Of a DNA stretch of 34,022 nucleotides, positions 1 to 9,552 are shown piece by piece; position 1 is the first letter of the stretch; the number at the start of each line of letters is the position of its first letter. The position numbers were made by a program, and so were the translations under genes. Source of the DNA: Lingula anatina. Lineage: Eukaryota; Brachiopoda; Lingulata; Lingulida; Lingulidae. A model generated the notes under the pieces. The model searched no databases and was not told where the DNA came from. It saw nothing but the letters and a program-made list of their open reading frames with translations. The stretch spans positions 173,884-207,905 of the forward strand of contig NW_019775655.1 of NCBI RefSeq assembly GCF_001039355.2, read 5' to 3'.

Positions 1-296
1 AAAAAAAAATAATCGCAAAGGTAAAACAAAATAATTGCGAAGTTGGTATCAATTCTGTGAGGAAATGCACTCATGGCCACTAGACAATCATTCAACAATC
101 TGTTTACAAAGGTGTACTGTTTTTAGCCAACTCAGTTCATGCCAAAAAGCTCACCCTCCCTTAGGGAGCTATCCCCCAGGCTGTACTTATGACAAAATGA
201 ACCCACAATTTCTGACTTCTGATTGAGCAATAAATAGCAGTTAAAATGCACCAGAATGCAGTATTATACGCACAGTTTTTTAAAACTTTTCCACAC

Positions 297-395
297 CGTT
301 GGAGGGGGAGACCCCCTCCCACACCCTCCCCCCTCGAGGGCTTCGCCCCCTCTCGTGTCCGCTTACTGCCCCCCCTGGCATTTTGCTCAGGCTAC
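297..395. repeat. GC-rich C-tract/hairpin cluster
   Basis: This is a sharply GC-rich island in AT-rich surroundings. A perfect 8-bp inverted repeat (GGAGGGGG, 301-308, and CCCCCTCC, 312-319) encloses a 3-nt loop. C-runs and a second imperfect hairpin around 333-350 follow. It looks like a fragment of an interspersed repeat or a structure-forming tract. No function can be assigned. Confidence 0.5.
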
Positions 396-696
396 GGCCC
401 TGGACCGTGCACTAATAGCGAAATCACCATTTGTTTTGAAGGTATTATTTGTCGCAGTGGCCTCTGTGTATGCATTATTCGTCATTTTAATGTCTTTCAT
501 GTAATTAAACATGGTGGCAAGTTTGGGTTGCTAGTCATAATAGCATATAACAAAACATTTAACAAAAACATGGAAGCTTATAATAGATTGAATCACTCGG
601 TACCTCTGATAGAAAAACTTGCTGTAAATATTCACGTGAAGAATGCTAAAGTCATGCTCATGTACAAAACATGAAATGTGGCAAGTTTTATGATAA

Positions 697-1105
697 ATGG
701 AATGTGAAAAGCCAGAAATGGGGAACCATGGTAACAGGTAATTGCACGGTCTCCTTCCCTTTCTCCACGAAGAAAAAATCGCCAGTAATCACCTCTTGTG
801 TTTCTTTTGGGTTTGAGTAGTTTTTGTCTTGTTGACCAGTTACTGTAATTTTCCCACTTTCCTTACATTAAATCACAAAAGTGCACTTCAAGTAGTTACA
901 ACCAACTGGTGTGCCTAATATTATAGCTTAATATAGATACAGATATTAATATTGATCTCTATTTTTTACTGCTGTAAGGATTTACATGTTCAAGTATCAC
1001 AAATATTGAAACAGATTTTGCAAAGTTAACATTGTTTTCATTTCTTTCAGTCTGGGAATAGTGCTAGTGTCAGAAGTCAAAGCTGTCACCAGTAGCCCTC
1101 ATAAT
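697..1105 (+). CDS. Possible two-exon coding fragment, unrecognised
   Basis: Two short stretches join in frame. The first runs from an ATG at 697-699 (preceded by an in-frame TAA) to 737, followed by a GTAATT donor. The second is 1051-1105, preceded by a pyrimidine-rich TTTCTTTCAG acceptor and followed by a strong GTAAGT donor. The spliced frame encodes 32 residues, with LGIVLVSEVKAVTSSPHN from the second exon. I do not recognise the protein and could not find a third exon. The 1051-1105 exon is the better supported piece because its splice sites are good on both sides. This may be chance. Confidence 0.2.
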
Positions 1106-1214
1106 GTAAGTACATTTGAATTTTTTTTTTCACAGTCCAGTCACCAAATTAGCTGGGGCAGCCAGCTAGCACACCATGAATTGGAATTTTTTTGACAATT
1201 GATTTCTTCAATTA

Positions 1215-1398
1215 TTAAAGGGATAACAACTATTCCTTTTGATGAAAAAAAAAAGAAAAGATTTTACTGGGGCAAACGACAATTTCCCCATACTTGTACC
1301 ATGGTTAATGAATCCATTCCTACATTCATTTCTATGAATTGTTTCATAGAATTTATTACAAAATATGAATCTTATAAGAACAGTTGTTATCCCTTTAA
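1215..1398. mobile_element. TTAA-flanked MITE, family A copy 1
   Basis: TTAA (1215-1218) is followed by AGGGATAACAAC. The other end is GTTGTTATCCCT (1383-1394) followed by TTAA (1395-1398). The terminal inverted repeats match perfectly over 12 bp. The body is about 176 bp and non-coding. Its interior matches the copy at 1946-2286 (both contain 'tggttaatgaatccat'). This is a non-autonomous DNA-transposon signature. TTAA targets are typical of piggyBac elements, but the terminus does not begin with CCC, so I do not assign a superfamily. Confidence 0.7.
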
Positions 1399-1945
1399 GA
1401 TAAAGTGTGTCCCTTCACAAATCCACTGTTCCCAGTCAGCCACTTGTGGTCATGAAGGTGTCTGGAGATGTCACCAGAAGACTCCCAACATGGCTTTAAC
1501 TCCATAGAAATTTCCCCTGGACCCAGTTGATTACAGAGGCACCTGGAAAAAGTGGTGTTCATAGTAGTAACTTGACATTTGTTTGCCAATGTTCCCTATG
1601 TGTATATGCATAATCAACCATATAATAATGATTACATGATTCATGTTCAAGGATGTACTTTCTGAATCCGTGAAAATGGCCACAGAATGTAATTATATTT
1701 CAGCAGGTGCACTAATACTACCAATTGACAGATTTTCACAGAGATTGCTTTCTAACGTTATCATGGCATTAAGTCATATGGCACAGTTCATCATGCATAT
1801 GGGTGGTGCTTGATTTAGAATATTCTTTCTTGCTTTGTTGCATGTTGGATCATGATGAACCATACTCTTAATTTACCATGTTTTACAGTCATATATGATT
1901 GCAGAGGATATTTGAGTTGTTTGCTGGAGTTTTTGTAATGATAGT

Positions 1946-2286
1946 TTAAAGGGATAATAACTTCCTTTCAGCCAAAAAATTAATTTTCCTGGAGCAAACA
2001 ACAATTTTCCCATACTTACCAATGGTTAATGAATCCATTTTTACATTCAAAGTTAGTCCCCTTTTTTTTCTAAAAAGTTTGTTTTTTGTAAAAATCTCTT
2101 AAGAGATTTTAACAGAGTATAGCCGTCAGTGGAGGTCACATGGTCTACAGACAAGCTCAGATATCAGAATAATAGCTATAACTGCCGTTTTTATGGTAAA
2201 ACAGTATATATTATATTTCTATGAGTTCTTAACAATGTTTTTATTGTGAAATATAGATCTCATACGAAGAGTTATTATCCCTTTAA
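1946..2286. mobile_element. TTAA-flanked MITE, family A copy 2
   Basis: TTAA (1946-1949) plus AGGGATAATAAC (1950-1961) pairs perfectly with GTTATTATCCCT (2271-2282) plus TTAA (2283-2286). The 333-bp body is longer than copy 1. It includes a perfect 20-bp palindrome at 2091-2110 (AAAATCTCTTAAGAGATTTT). The left third is homologous to copy 1, so the two are internal-length variants of one family. Confidence 0.7.
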
Positions 2287-2790
2287 GGGAAAAAAACAAG
2301 GAACAGGATACATTCTATCCTTGCAAACACTATAAATATGTATAGTGTGACTGCCCACAGCTTATGCATATATATGTATACATTTTAAAATTTCTTATCC
2401 TCTAGCATAGGTATATGATATAAGTTTTGACTAAAAGACGCATACAGGGAATGTGGCAGGATATGTAGGTCTACCTAGTGTTGTGTCCTTTACATGTGTG
2501 CCTGACTTCTTCCATTTGGATTTAAAAAGGGTGTTAATAGATAAGGCAGAACAGGGTACCATGAATCTCCTAGTAGGTAACCCTGGGGCATTTGGCCTTC
2601 ATTGAACTTATGCTGGATATTGGATGAGGTACAAACAAAGGAGTCATGACCACTTTGTCACCCCATTGGTGAATCTGAAAGGTTAACTTGTGCTTCCATC
2701 TTTCTGAAAAGGGGTTTTCTCATTTGGGAATAAAATTGGAAAAGACTGCACTTCCTTTTTGAATGAAGATGTGTGCATTTAGGTGATAGA

Positions 2791-2908
2791 TTAAAGCAAT
2801 AATAACTCTTCCTTTGAGATTCAAAATTCCGCAAGAAATACATTCTAAACAACACATAGAAATATATTATATTGCATTTCACCACTAAAACGGCTGTTAT
2901 TGTAGTAA
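2791..2908. mobile_element. Family A MITE, diverged/truncated copy 3
   Basis: This copy starts TTAAAGCAATAATAACTCTTCC and ends near GTTATTGTAGTAA, a degraded form of the family A termini. Its interior (catagaaatatattatat, then aaacggctgttat) matches the reverse complement of copy 2 around 2170-2225, so it is inserted in the opposite orientation. Confidence 0.45.
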
Positions 2909-2929
2909 AACTAAAAACTGTGCTTGTCA

Positions 2930-3260
2930 ATAGGGCTTTCGGTGCCTTTCTTCCCAGTCGTCAAGGCATCCGTTGTCAAGGATGTTGGCGCATCACACGG
3001 ATTCTCGCATGCATTCGAGACCAAAATAGCATGTGGCGGGATAAGATATAGCAGGCGCATGACACAATCCTCAGACGTAAGTTGCGAGTTTTTGTACAGT
3101 GTGTCGGATAACGAAAAGCTCAGAACTGCACACGTTGTAGAAATAAATGCATTCTGAGCAATAAGACGATTATATCGTATGAATCTTATTTTATTGTAAT
3201 AAAGTGTTGTTGTTGTCTGCTTTTCCCGCGGTTTTAAGTAGGTCATCAGAAAACCCCGCT
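2930..3260. promoter_or_regulatory. Local CpG-rich patch (possible unmethylated or regulatory segment)
   Basis: More than a dozen CpG dinucleotides are packed into about 330 bp, while flanking sequence is CpG-poor and AT-rich. Short ORFs on both strands cross it, but neither shows a recognisable motif. It could be a promoter-type CpG cluster, a remnant of a transferred or younger repeat, or an exon I cannot place. There is no TATA box or start-site evidence. Confidence 0.25.
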
Positions 3261-3299
3261 TGTCAGAGAGGGCTCCGTCAGTTAAAATCTCTTAAGAGC

Positions 3300-4555
3300 T
3301 TTTTAGGAACAGTTTGTTTAGGGTTTGAATGGATGATTGAAGCAGGAAATACGCCTACTGCAAGAAAATATATGAAACAGAAAGTGCAAAAGGTTATTTA
3401 AATAAAAAATTATCACAAAATTACCTTCACTAACAATACATGATGTGTCCCAGCCCATTGAAAACTTCATCTAATCCTATCTTTCCATATTAAAACTCTT
3501 CAATGCGTCCAAAGTAGTCTGTCGGTTAGCTTGTGTCATGAAGTCCATGATAATATCAGTTTTCTTAAGAAATTCACATTTCTTGCTTAACAAGGTCGAT
3601 TTTTCTTCATTGTGTCCCATGTAACGTTAGTTACATTGAAACCTCAGAGATCGATTTTTATCAGGTGACTTTAAAATGCCGTGTGAGAATTATACATCGA
3701 TAGCAATCTGCTTCCATACTTACTAATTGATGACGTGTCACACATGAATGGTTTCTTTTGCACACTGGAAAGCCAGGTAAAACTGCCACGTGCCCCATTC
3801 TAATAACAAGTAATGCAGTGACACTGGAGATCAGATGCAGGGCACAGGTGTACTTCCTTCGATTTAACCACCTCGGGACTGTTTATGGAGATCTTCTTTG
3901 TATGAAGGAGAGAAATACTGAGCTTCGTTTCATTTTTCTTCAATTGATTAACTATTGAAAAATACACGTGTACAGATTAATTCTTAGCATCCGATTAGTA
4001 GGGTGACTTCGTCTGAATTTTTCATTATGAAAATCTGACAGAGGAGGCACATTGCAAATTGTTTGAAATTCCAAATCAAGCTTTAACAGATAAAATCACC
4101 AAATATTGTACCTAATATCTTTTGGCATACTAAATCAAAATGAAGTTATAATAGCTTGATCATTGGAGAATTTACCCATTTGACAAAAAAAAAAATTGTG
4201 GAATTCCAGGATTTTCTGGATCCTAAGGTGGCTCAGGATCCCTGCTGATTGAGTGTTTTGTTGTATAATTAAGTTTCTGAGATTAAAAAAAAAATTAAAT
4301 ATGGCTGCCTTGCCAAACTTGCCCACCTGTATGGCAACTCTGTGGTAATCGCTGGGCATACAAGAATTATCTCTGAACACCCAGCTCAGCATAACATGGC
4401 TTGTTGGCCTCTTCACTGTACATTGCAATCAGGCACAATAAAACAGTAACCTGATTTGACAGCACTGAAGTCAAAAAGACCTACTTGGATTTAGGCCATT
4501 TGCAACCTTACATCTTTGATCTTTCAAAAGAGAATATTCAGTATCTGTTTTATCT
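3300..4555. other. Non-coding stretch, no gene seen
   Basis: This stretch is AT-rich. The only structure noted is a near-perfect palindrome at 3284-3303 at its left edge (AAAATCTCTTAAGAGCTTTT), a variant of the palindrome inside the MITE at 2091-2110. Short ORFs here have no recognisable content. Confidence 0.5.
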
Positions 4556-4559
4556 TATA

Positions 4560-4834
4560 GGTCTTGGAGGGGGGGAGGCATTTCACTTTCTTTTTGGCAT
4601 ATCTTGCTTTCTTCTCACTTGTGGACTCTTTCAGGGAGTCAGGAAGACGTGTTCTATACTACATATTATGTTCAGTTGCCTATCCAAATAAGGGAAGAAA
4701 ATATTGTCAGCATAATCATCCATTGTGTTGACACTGGCAGGAAGACTGTGGACAATGGTTGCACCATGTAGCACCTCACAGTCATGTGTTGGTGGTTGAT
4801 CTGGTTGTTCACATGGCTCGGGGCTTTCAAATAT
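4560..4834 (-). pseudogene. Decayed fragment of a repeat-associated metazoan ORF
   Basis: The minus-strand frame begins after a good acceptor (CACTTTCAG at 4835). It encodes EVLHGATIVHSLPASVNTMD, then DYADNIFFPYLDRQLN. This resembles a multicopy invertebrate ORF I know from memory, with a pattern like 'LDGAxVVHxLP..FDEYAxxVFxPxIxxQL'. In that family the next block reads like 'SLKESTREKRGxGxRRKV'. Here DSLKESTSEKKARYAKKK appears in a different frame after a disrupted joint, so the copy is frameshifted. Weak traces of its upstream part may extend to about 5.3 kb. The original function is unknown; this copy is presumably dead. Confidence 0.4.
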
Positions 4835-5099
4835 CTGAAAGTGAAGGAGGAAATGACAAGTCCACCTAAAGGACAGGAAATTCCTAGAAGTTACAAAGTT
4901 TTGCATTGAGATATATAATTGACCATATAGTCATGTTATTCTGTACAAATTTAATTGTGTAATCTTTCTTAGGATTGATCTTTCTACGGGCTTTTCTGAA
5001 GGGTGCTGAGGAATTCTTCTTGGTAGAAGTATGAATGGACACTGTGCATCCATAGAAAAGACTTTCTAAAGAAACTGCTGGTATTGTTTCTTGCATGTC

Positions 5100-6415
5100 C
5101 ATATGAAAATGCTGGGTTCTCAGTCAAATCTTAAGTTTGACTTGTACTTATCTTTTACCATATTGTTCTCCTGCTCATGACCCTGATTGAATGGGAGGCT
5201 GAAAACAATTGGCTGTTTCAGAAATCACGCAGTTTGAAGCATTTTCCAGTCCTGCACAGCAGAGACTTAAGGACAGGCACCTGCCTGGCCTAGTAAACAT
5301 GGGCCAAGGCAAAGAAAAGGTGCTGCCTGATCCAATGCTACAACATGAAAGGTATATTTTCTCTCCTTAAGGGCTCTGCTACACAGTGGAATGTCATGAT
5401 AATATGTAATGATCTGATCTTAGAACATGAATGTTGACCAGATTCTTATGTAGCAATTAAGTCTTTTCTGCAAGTGTGGATGGGAGTTTCATCATTTGAA
5501 CCTCTATTAAGCTGAGAGATTGCACAGGGTTAAGTGCAAGATTATGAGCATCATGTTCTTGTTTTGAACTAGTGTGAGGACTTCATAGAAAGAAGAGATC
5601 TCTTCAGTCTCAGTCTTCTAAGAGATGACACCGAGGGTCTTTTGGATTGAAATTTTTGTCCAGTCTTCTCCCCGCCCCTTCCCCCAGTATTAAAATGCCT
5701 CCCTTCATCATTCATTAATTACTATAATTACACTCACTGTACTCTGGCAAATAGTGACTGATCAAATATGGTAACTGTTACTGGGATTTGGCCTGGATTC
5801 AGATATTCAATGTTTGGTCAAAAACATCCATGCCATGCTTATTTGATTGCCTTTTTTGTGGATTCTAAAACCACCAGATAATTGATTTTGACTTTACTTG
5901 TATAATATTTATATTTACATGCAGAATATGATTGAAAATGTGCATTTGTCGTGAAAAAAAAACAAACACTGCAGCAGTAAAAGAGGTAACAAAAATAAAT
6001 AAATAGCTCCCATTTAACTACAAAATTTCTTACTGGCTGTATGTGTTTATAAAGAAGGTTTGTTTCAAAAATCAGCCTGGTTGGATCATTATTATTATGT
6101 ACAGACACAGATGTGTCTGTACATATTGCCATCACCTGCGTCTGTCGTCGCCGATGGCGATGGCGATGCCGATGCCGATGCCGATGCCGATGCCGGCGCC
6201 GTGCACTTTCCTTGTAAACACGATAAGTGGAGGGCAGTTTTACTTTTTGGCTTTATATTTACAGAGCTGATGAATATTCATAAAACGCAGGTCAAGTTCG
6301 AAAATCAGCATGATCGGGCCATTATTGTAGAAGTTATGCTGTTTTTTCACTTTTCAGCATATTTTTCACATTTCCTCAGATTCAATTCTTAGGCATGTTA
6401 ACAGTCTCATTATTA
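5100..6415. other. Non-coding stretch, no gene seen
   Basis: This stretch is AT-rich and has no exon pair I can support. Possible traces of the decayed ORF lie near 5.2-5.3 kb, and there is a hexanucleotide repeat at 6153-6194. Confidence 0.4.
6153..6194. repeat. Hexanucleotide microsatellite (GATGGC/GATGCC)n
   Basis: About seven tandem 6-bp units run in sequence: two GATGGC then five GATGCC. They are GC-rich compared with the flanks. The unit keeps several frames open (Met-Pro and Asp-Ala repeats), which accounts for the short ORFs here; I do not regard them as genes. Confidence 0.8.
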
Positions 6416-6417
6416 AA

Positions 6418-7019
6418 CTAATAAGATACGTAAAAGTGTTTGTTTGACATTTCCTGCATCTTTACAACATTGTTAGTTGATTNTGGTTCTACACCACCTG
6501 GCCAACGGTTATAGCCAGAATCCATGCCAGACCAGGCACTGCCATTATTCTCTATGCCTATCCAACGCTGGATGCCATTGATTCTGTACAGCATGACAAA
6601 TAAAACGATATTACTATATTACATGTACTATCAAAGAAATTTAAAAGTGATAATCAAAGATTTGACCTTTCTGTAAATGTCCCTATCAATTTATTTGACT
6701 TCACAAACTGTTAAATTTAAATAGTTTTATTTAAGAAAACAATGAAACTTACTTTATTTACATTATGAATGTTTAAACATAAAAAATGATCAAAACATAA
6801 AAACACTTACAATTCATGAAATGAAATCTCAGTATGCAAGGTCGGTACTGCCAGGACTGAGCAAATGTCTTCACAGTTTTGCCTGGCTACAGTGTATGTG
6901 ACTGTGGAATCATTTTTACACCAGTGCTTGTCCAAGGTTGCTGCTGTCCTATCAAATGAGGGGCAATCTACCATTATTGCAACACCATAAATGCCATGAA
7001 TGCATCCCATCAGAAGCAT
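6418..7019 (-). CDS. C-type-lectin-like secreted protein, two exons, truncated domain
   Basis: Exon 1 (coding 6811-7019, acceptor at 7026, donor GTAAGTG at 6810) starts with a hydrophobic signal-peptide-like MLLMGCIHGIYGVAIMV. It then enters a C-type lectin fold: DCPSF, a second Cys in HWCKND, ARQNCEDIC, and the typical SVLAVPTLHTEISFHEL. Exon 2 (6418-6583, acceptor TGCTGTACAG) continues in phase with INGIQRWIGIENNGSAW and YNRWPGGVEP, the usual WIG...W...NRWPGGEP stretch. The frame then reads NNVVKMQEM and stops at TAG 6418-6420. The WND motif and the last two cysteines are not found. Either a third exon is used (a weak GTATCT donor lies just before the stop) or the domain is truncated. The N at 6483 falls in the codon after EP. 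An untranslated first exon is implied by the acceptor 6 nt before the ATG. Likely role: carbohydrate or protein recognition outside the cell. Confidence 0.65.
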
Positions 7020-7029
7020 TGCAGTCTAA

Positions 7030-8269
7030 AAAAGAAGGAAAAGGGAGAAAATGTCATATTCAATTTCTTCACAAGAGGAAAGACTATAATTAAACATGCA
7101 TCCTTAACCTTTTTATTACCAGTTTGCATATCAGAATTACAGGATTGTTAGGGTTTTCAATATTTTGAATAACTGATTAATGATACAATAGCCTCATTTC
7201 CATTCTAATACATTGGTGCTTTACCTAATCTCACCTTCACCCACTCCATGATATACAAATTGACCATCAGATGGGTGTTCAAGTATGCCTGGAACATCTC
7301 AGAAATCTTGCCAAGTAGAGTGTCAGTTTGTTAACTTATGACTGCTCCTAAAAGTATTCTTTTGGGATTCTCTTCAAGAATACTGCCACTGGTTGTGGAG
7401 GTGAGCTTCCTGTGCTTCCCTGAAAATTGGGCTGAAATAGAAGATTGAGACTCACTGAAAGTATGATGAGAAGTATTTTAAATGCTTCGAAGAGTGAACA
7501 TTTATCAGAACTCAGCTGAAATAGGCTAATGCAAATGCATGTAGCTAGCATACATTCCAAAATACTGATTACCAAGAAGGTATGAAATTTTTTGAACTGA
7601 AGATTTCAGTTGCAGATTTGAGATAACTTGTATCATGCTCGTGAACAGAATGAATCAAGCAAAATGAGGCCAGGCAGTGATGCCCCATGGTATAAGTAGC
7701 AACATGTGTCTCAAAGGAGATTACCCCTCTAGGGCACAATTGAGCATGTGCAGAATGCACATGTGCATAAATAAGCTCTGGAGATTGTTGTCGCCATAAA
7801 ATGTCGTTTGACTACGCCAAACTTTCCTTTTTTTCTTTTTTTTTTGTGGGGGGGGGGGGGGGTAGTGTAGAGCAGTACAACTCACAAACACTAACAGTAC
7901 TGTACTTGGAACAGTTCTGTCACTCCTTAGCAAAATATCATTTGTTAACTCAATGCCTTTAAAATGGCAAAAAATCAAATGTTTGCAGACGACGACTTAC
8001 CATCTGTACTCAACTAAACTGATCTCTTCAAATCAAAGAATCCATATCCAAGACGACACCATTCCATGACCCTATTGTGTTCATAAGTCTAGATACGTCT
8101 TGGAGGCAAATTAGTGACATTTAAGTTTTAAAAAATGCGACAAACTGACTGGCTAGAAAAAAGTTATACTCCTACAAGTTTCTCAAATCGTGTAATAGTA
8201 AAGAAATTTACCTGAAATAGCTCTCTGACTTCTCACAAACGTGCACCTGTAGCCAGGTTTAGAACTACC
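7030..8269. other. Upstream region of lectin-like gene, no gene seen
   Basis: No supported exon was found. A promoter and 5' exon for the lectin-like gene would be expected here, but I cannot locate them. Confidence 0.35.
7827..7862. repeat. T-rich tract joined to a G15 homopolymer
   Basis: A run of T with one C (7827-7845) is followed by GTG and an uninterrupted G tract to 7862. Homopolymers like this are prone to length error in assembly and can form non-B structures. Confidence 0.8.
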
Positions 8270-8275
8270 TCTCAT

Positions 8276-8654
8276 AATATAATAATAATAATAATCTTTA
8301 TTGGAAAATCGCAACCCGAAGGTTGAAGTTATACAATTATGTAAATTTATTTATTTAAATTAAATGAATATTCAAGTCAAGGAAGCCTGGTCATTTTTGC
8401 ACTGGTGCACTCTGTAGACGGTCTCACCTCCCTGGGGAGGATACAGCTCGGCTGCCATATTAGGCGCTGAGAGGTAATATATCATTTAAATACTGCCTGA
8501 CCAGGTCACTGCTTCAACCCCTTAGTGCTGAGTGTCAAGCGGGGAGACAGCAGGTACCGTTTATAAAGGACTGGTATGTCCCCGGACGGGTTTTGAACCC
8601 ACGTCCTCCCGCTCCGGAGGCGGACACTCTAACCACAAGGCCATCCGGTCGGTA
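8276..8654 (-). mobile_element. tRNA-derived SINE
   Basis: Read on the minus strand, the head is tRNA-like. It has GACCGGATGGCCTTGTGG followed by TTAGAG (A box), an anticodon-arm-like CGCCTCCGGAGCGGGAGG, and GGGTTCAAAACCC (B box, plus-strand 8588-8600). The acceptor arm pairs only partly (TCCGG matches). The body ends in an AATAAAGATTATTATTATTA-type tail at 8278-8300. The 6-bp sequence tctcat occurs on both sides (8270-8275 and 8655-8660), consistent with a target-site duplication. The body part 'cttagtgctgagtgtcaagc' resembles a core widely repeated in marine invertebrate SINEs; that is from memory. The element has internal Pol III promoter boxes and depends on a LINE for movement. Confidence 0.7.
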
Positions 8655-8888
8655 TCTCATGTCTTAAATATTTAAAGACAGGGCTATGTTGATCCAAAAT
8701 ATTACCAGAAAACCGTTTCTATCCTTTCTGTATACCGAGAGAAGATAAGCTATATTTCATGAAGCATCGTATAAATATACAGCTGAGAGGTCGCATTTAT
8801 ACGCAGCAGGCCTATATAAAATAAAAAGGCACGCCTATCTCCATTTTTGCTACATAAACGATCATGAGAAATTTTGTTTACAACAACT

Positions 8889-8893
8889 GACAT
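8889..8893. repeat. Target-site duplication, left (GACAT)
   Basis: GACAT directly precedes the LTR at 8894 and is repeated directly after the other LTR (15440-15444). Five base pairs is the usual duplication length for BEL/Pao integrase. Confidence 0.9.
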
Positions 8894-9512
8894 TGTTGAA
8901 CAACTCAGGATTCATATCTCAGTAGCCTTTATTTCACATCATCATACATAAGACAAATGGTGAAACTAAAAATAATGAAAATAAACGCAATAAATAAAAA
9001 ATAAAAATGATAATACTAACAATGGAGTACAATTAATGGTGAATATGAACAAAGTAAACACATAATTTATGATACTATAATGAACAAATAAATAAATAAT
9101 TAAATAACAATAACTTACTCAATTTGCAGCTACATAACTTGGAGATAATCCTGTTGTTCAAATAAAAATAAATAAATAAAATGTATACATATACGACGGG
9201 CTAGCCCCCATGCGTATCTGTGACAAAATCATACGATGGGCTAACCCCCATGCGCATTGGCTGCTAAATCACGAGTGGACTACACCCTAGTATGGTCTGC
9301 TCACTACTCTCAAAAATAATTGACCCGTAACATTGGGTCACTGGAAATAATCTCAAAACTTATACACTACTGTTCTCTAAATGAAACAAACAATGATAAA
9401 TACTGATAAATATCCTAATTACAACAACAACACATAATAATAATAATAATAACAATTACTTAAATACACTTATTTTACTTTTCAACTTATTTTGCCGCAT
9501 GGGTCGGCAACA
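8894..9512 (-). repeat. BEL/Pao 3' LTR
   Basis: This is the 619-bp LTR at the downstream end of the element (minus-strand orientation). It contains two 24-bp blocks 40 bp apart (9191-9214 and 9231-9254, each with 'CCCCCATGCG') that form an internal tandem repeat, plus an (AAT)n run near 9433-9452. The short GGGCGAG next to its inner end (9513-9519 complement) is a weak polypurine-tract candidate. Confidence 0.95.
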
Positions 9513-9552
9513 CTCGCCCAGCAAAAAAAAAAAAAAAAAAAAAAAATGACAA

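Noticed and set aside
246-674. 142-codon plus-strand ORF
   Set aside because: It crosses the GC-rich hairpin cluster; no conserved motif and no splice context.
6043-6392. Short plus-strand ORFs with Met-Pro or Asp-Ala repeats
   Set aside because: Generated by the GATGCC hexanucleotide microsatellite.
8588-8650. Functional tRNA gene
   Set aside because: The acceptor and other arms pair poorly and the segment is the head of a longer SINE-like unit with a repeat tail and flanking 6-bp repeats.
9523-9546. Poly(A) tail marking a retrocopy
   Set aside because: It lies inside the BEL/Pao element between pol and the 3' LTR, and no processed pseudogene adjoins it.
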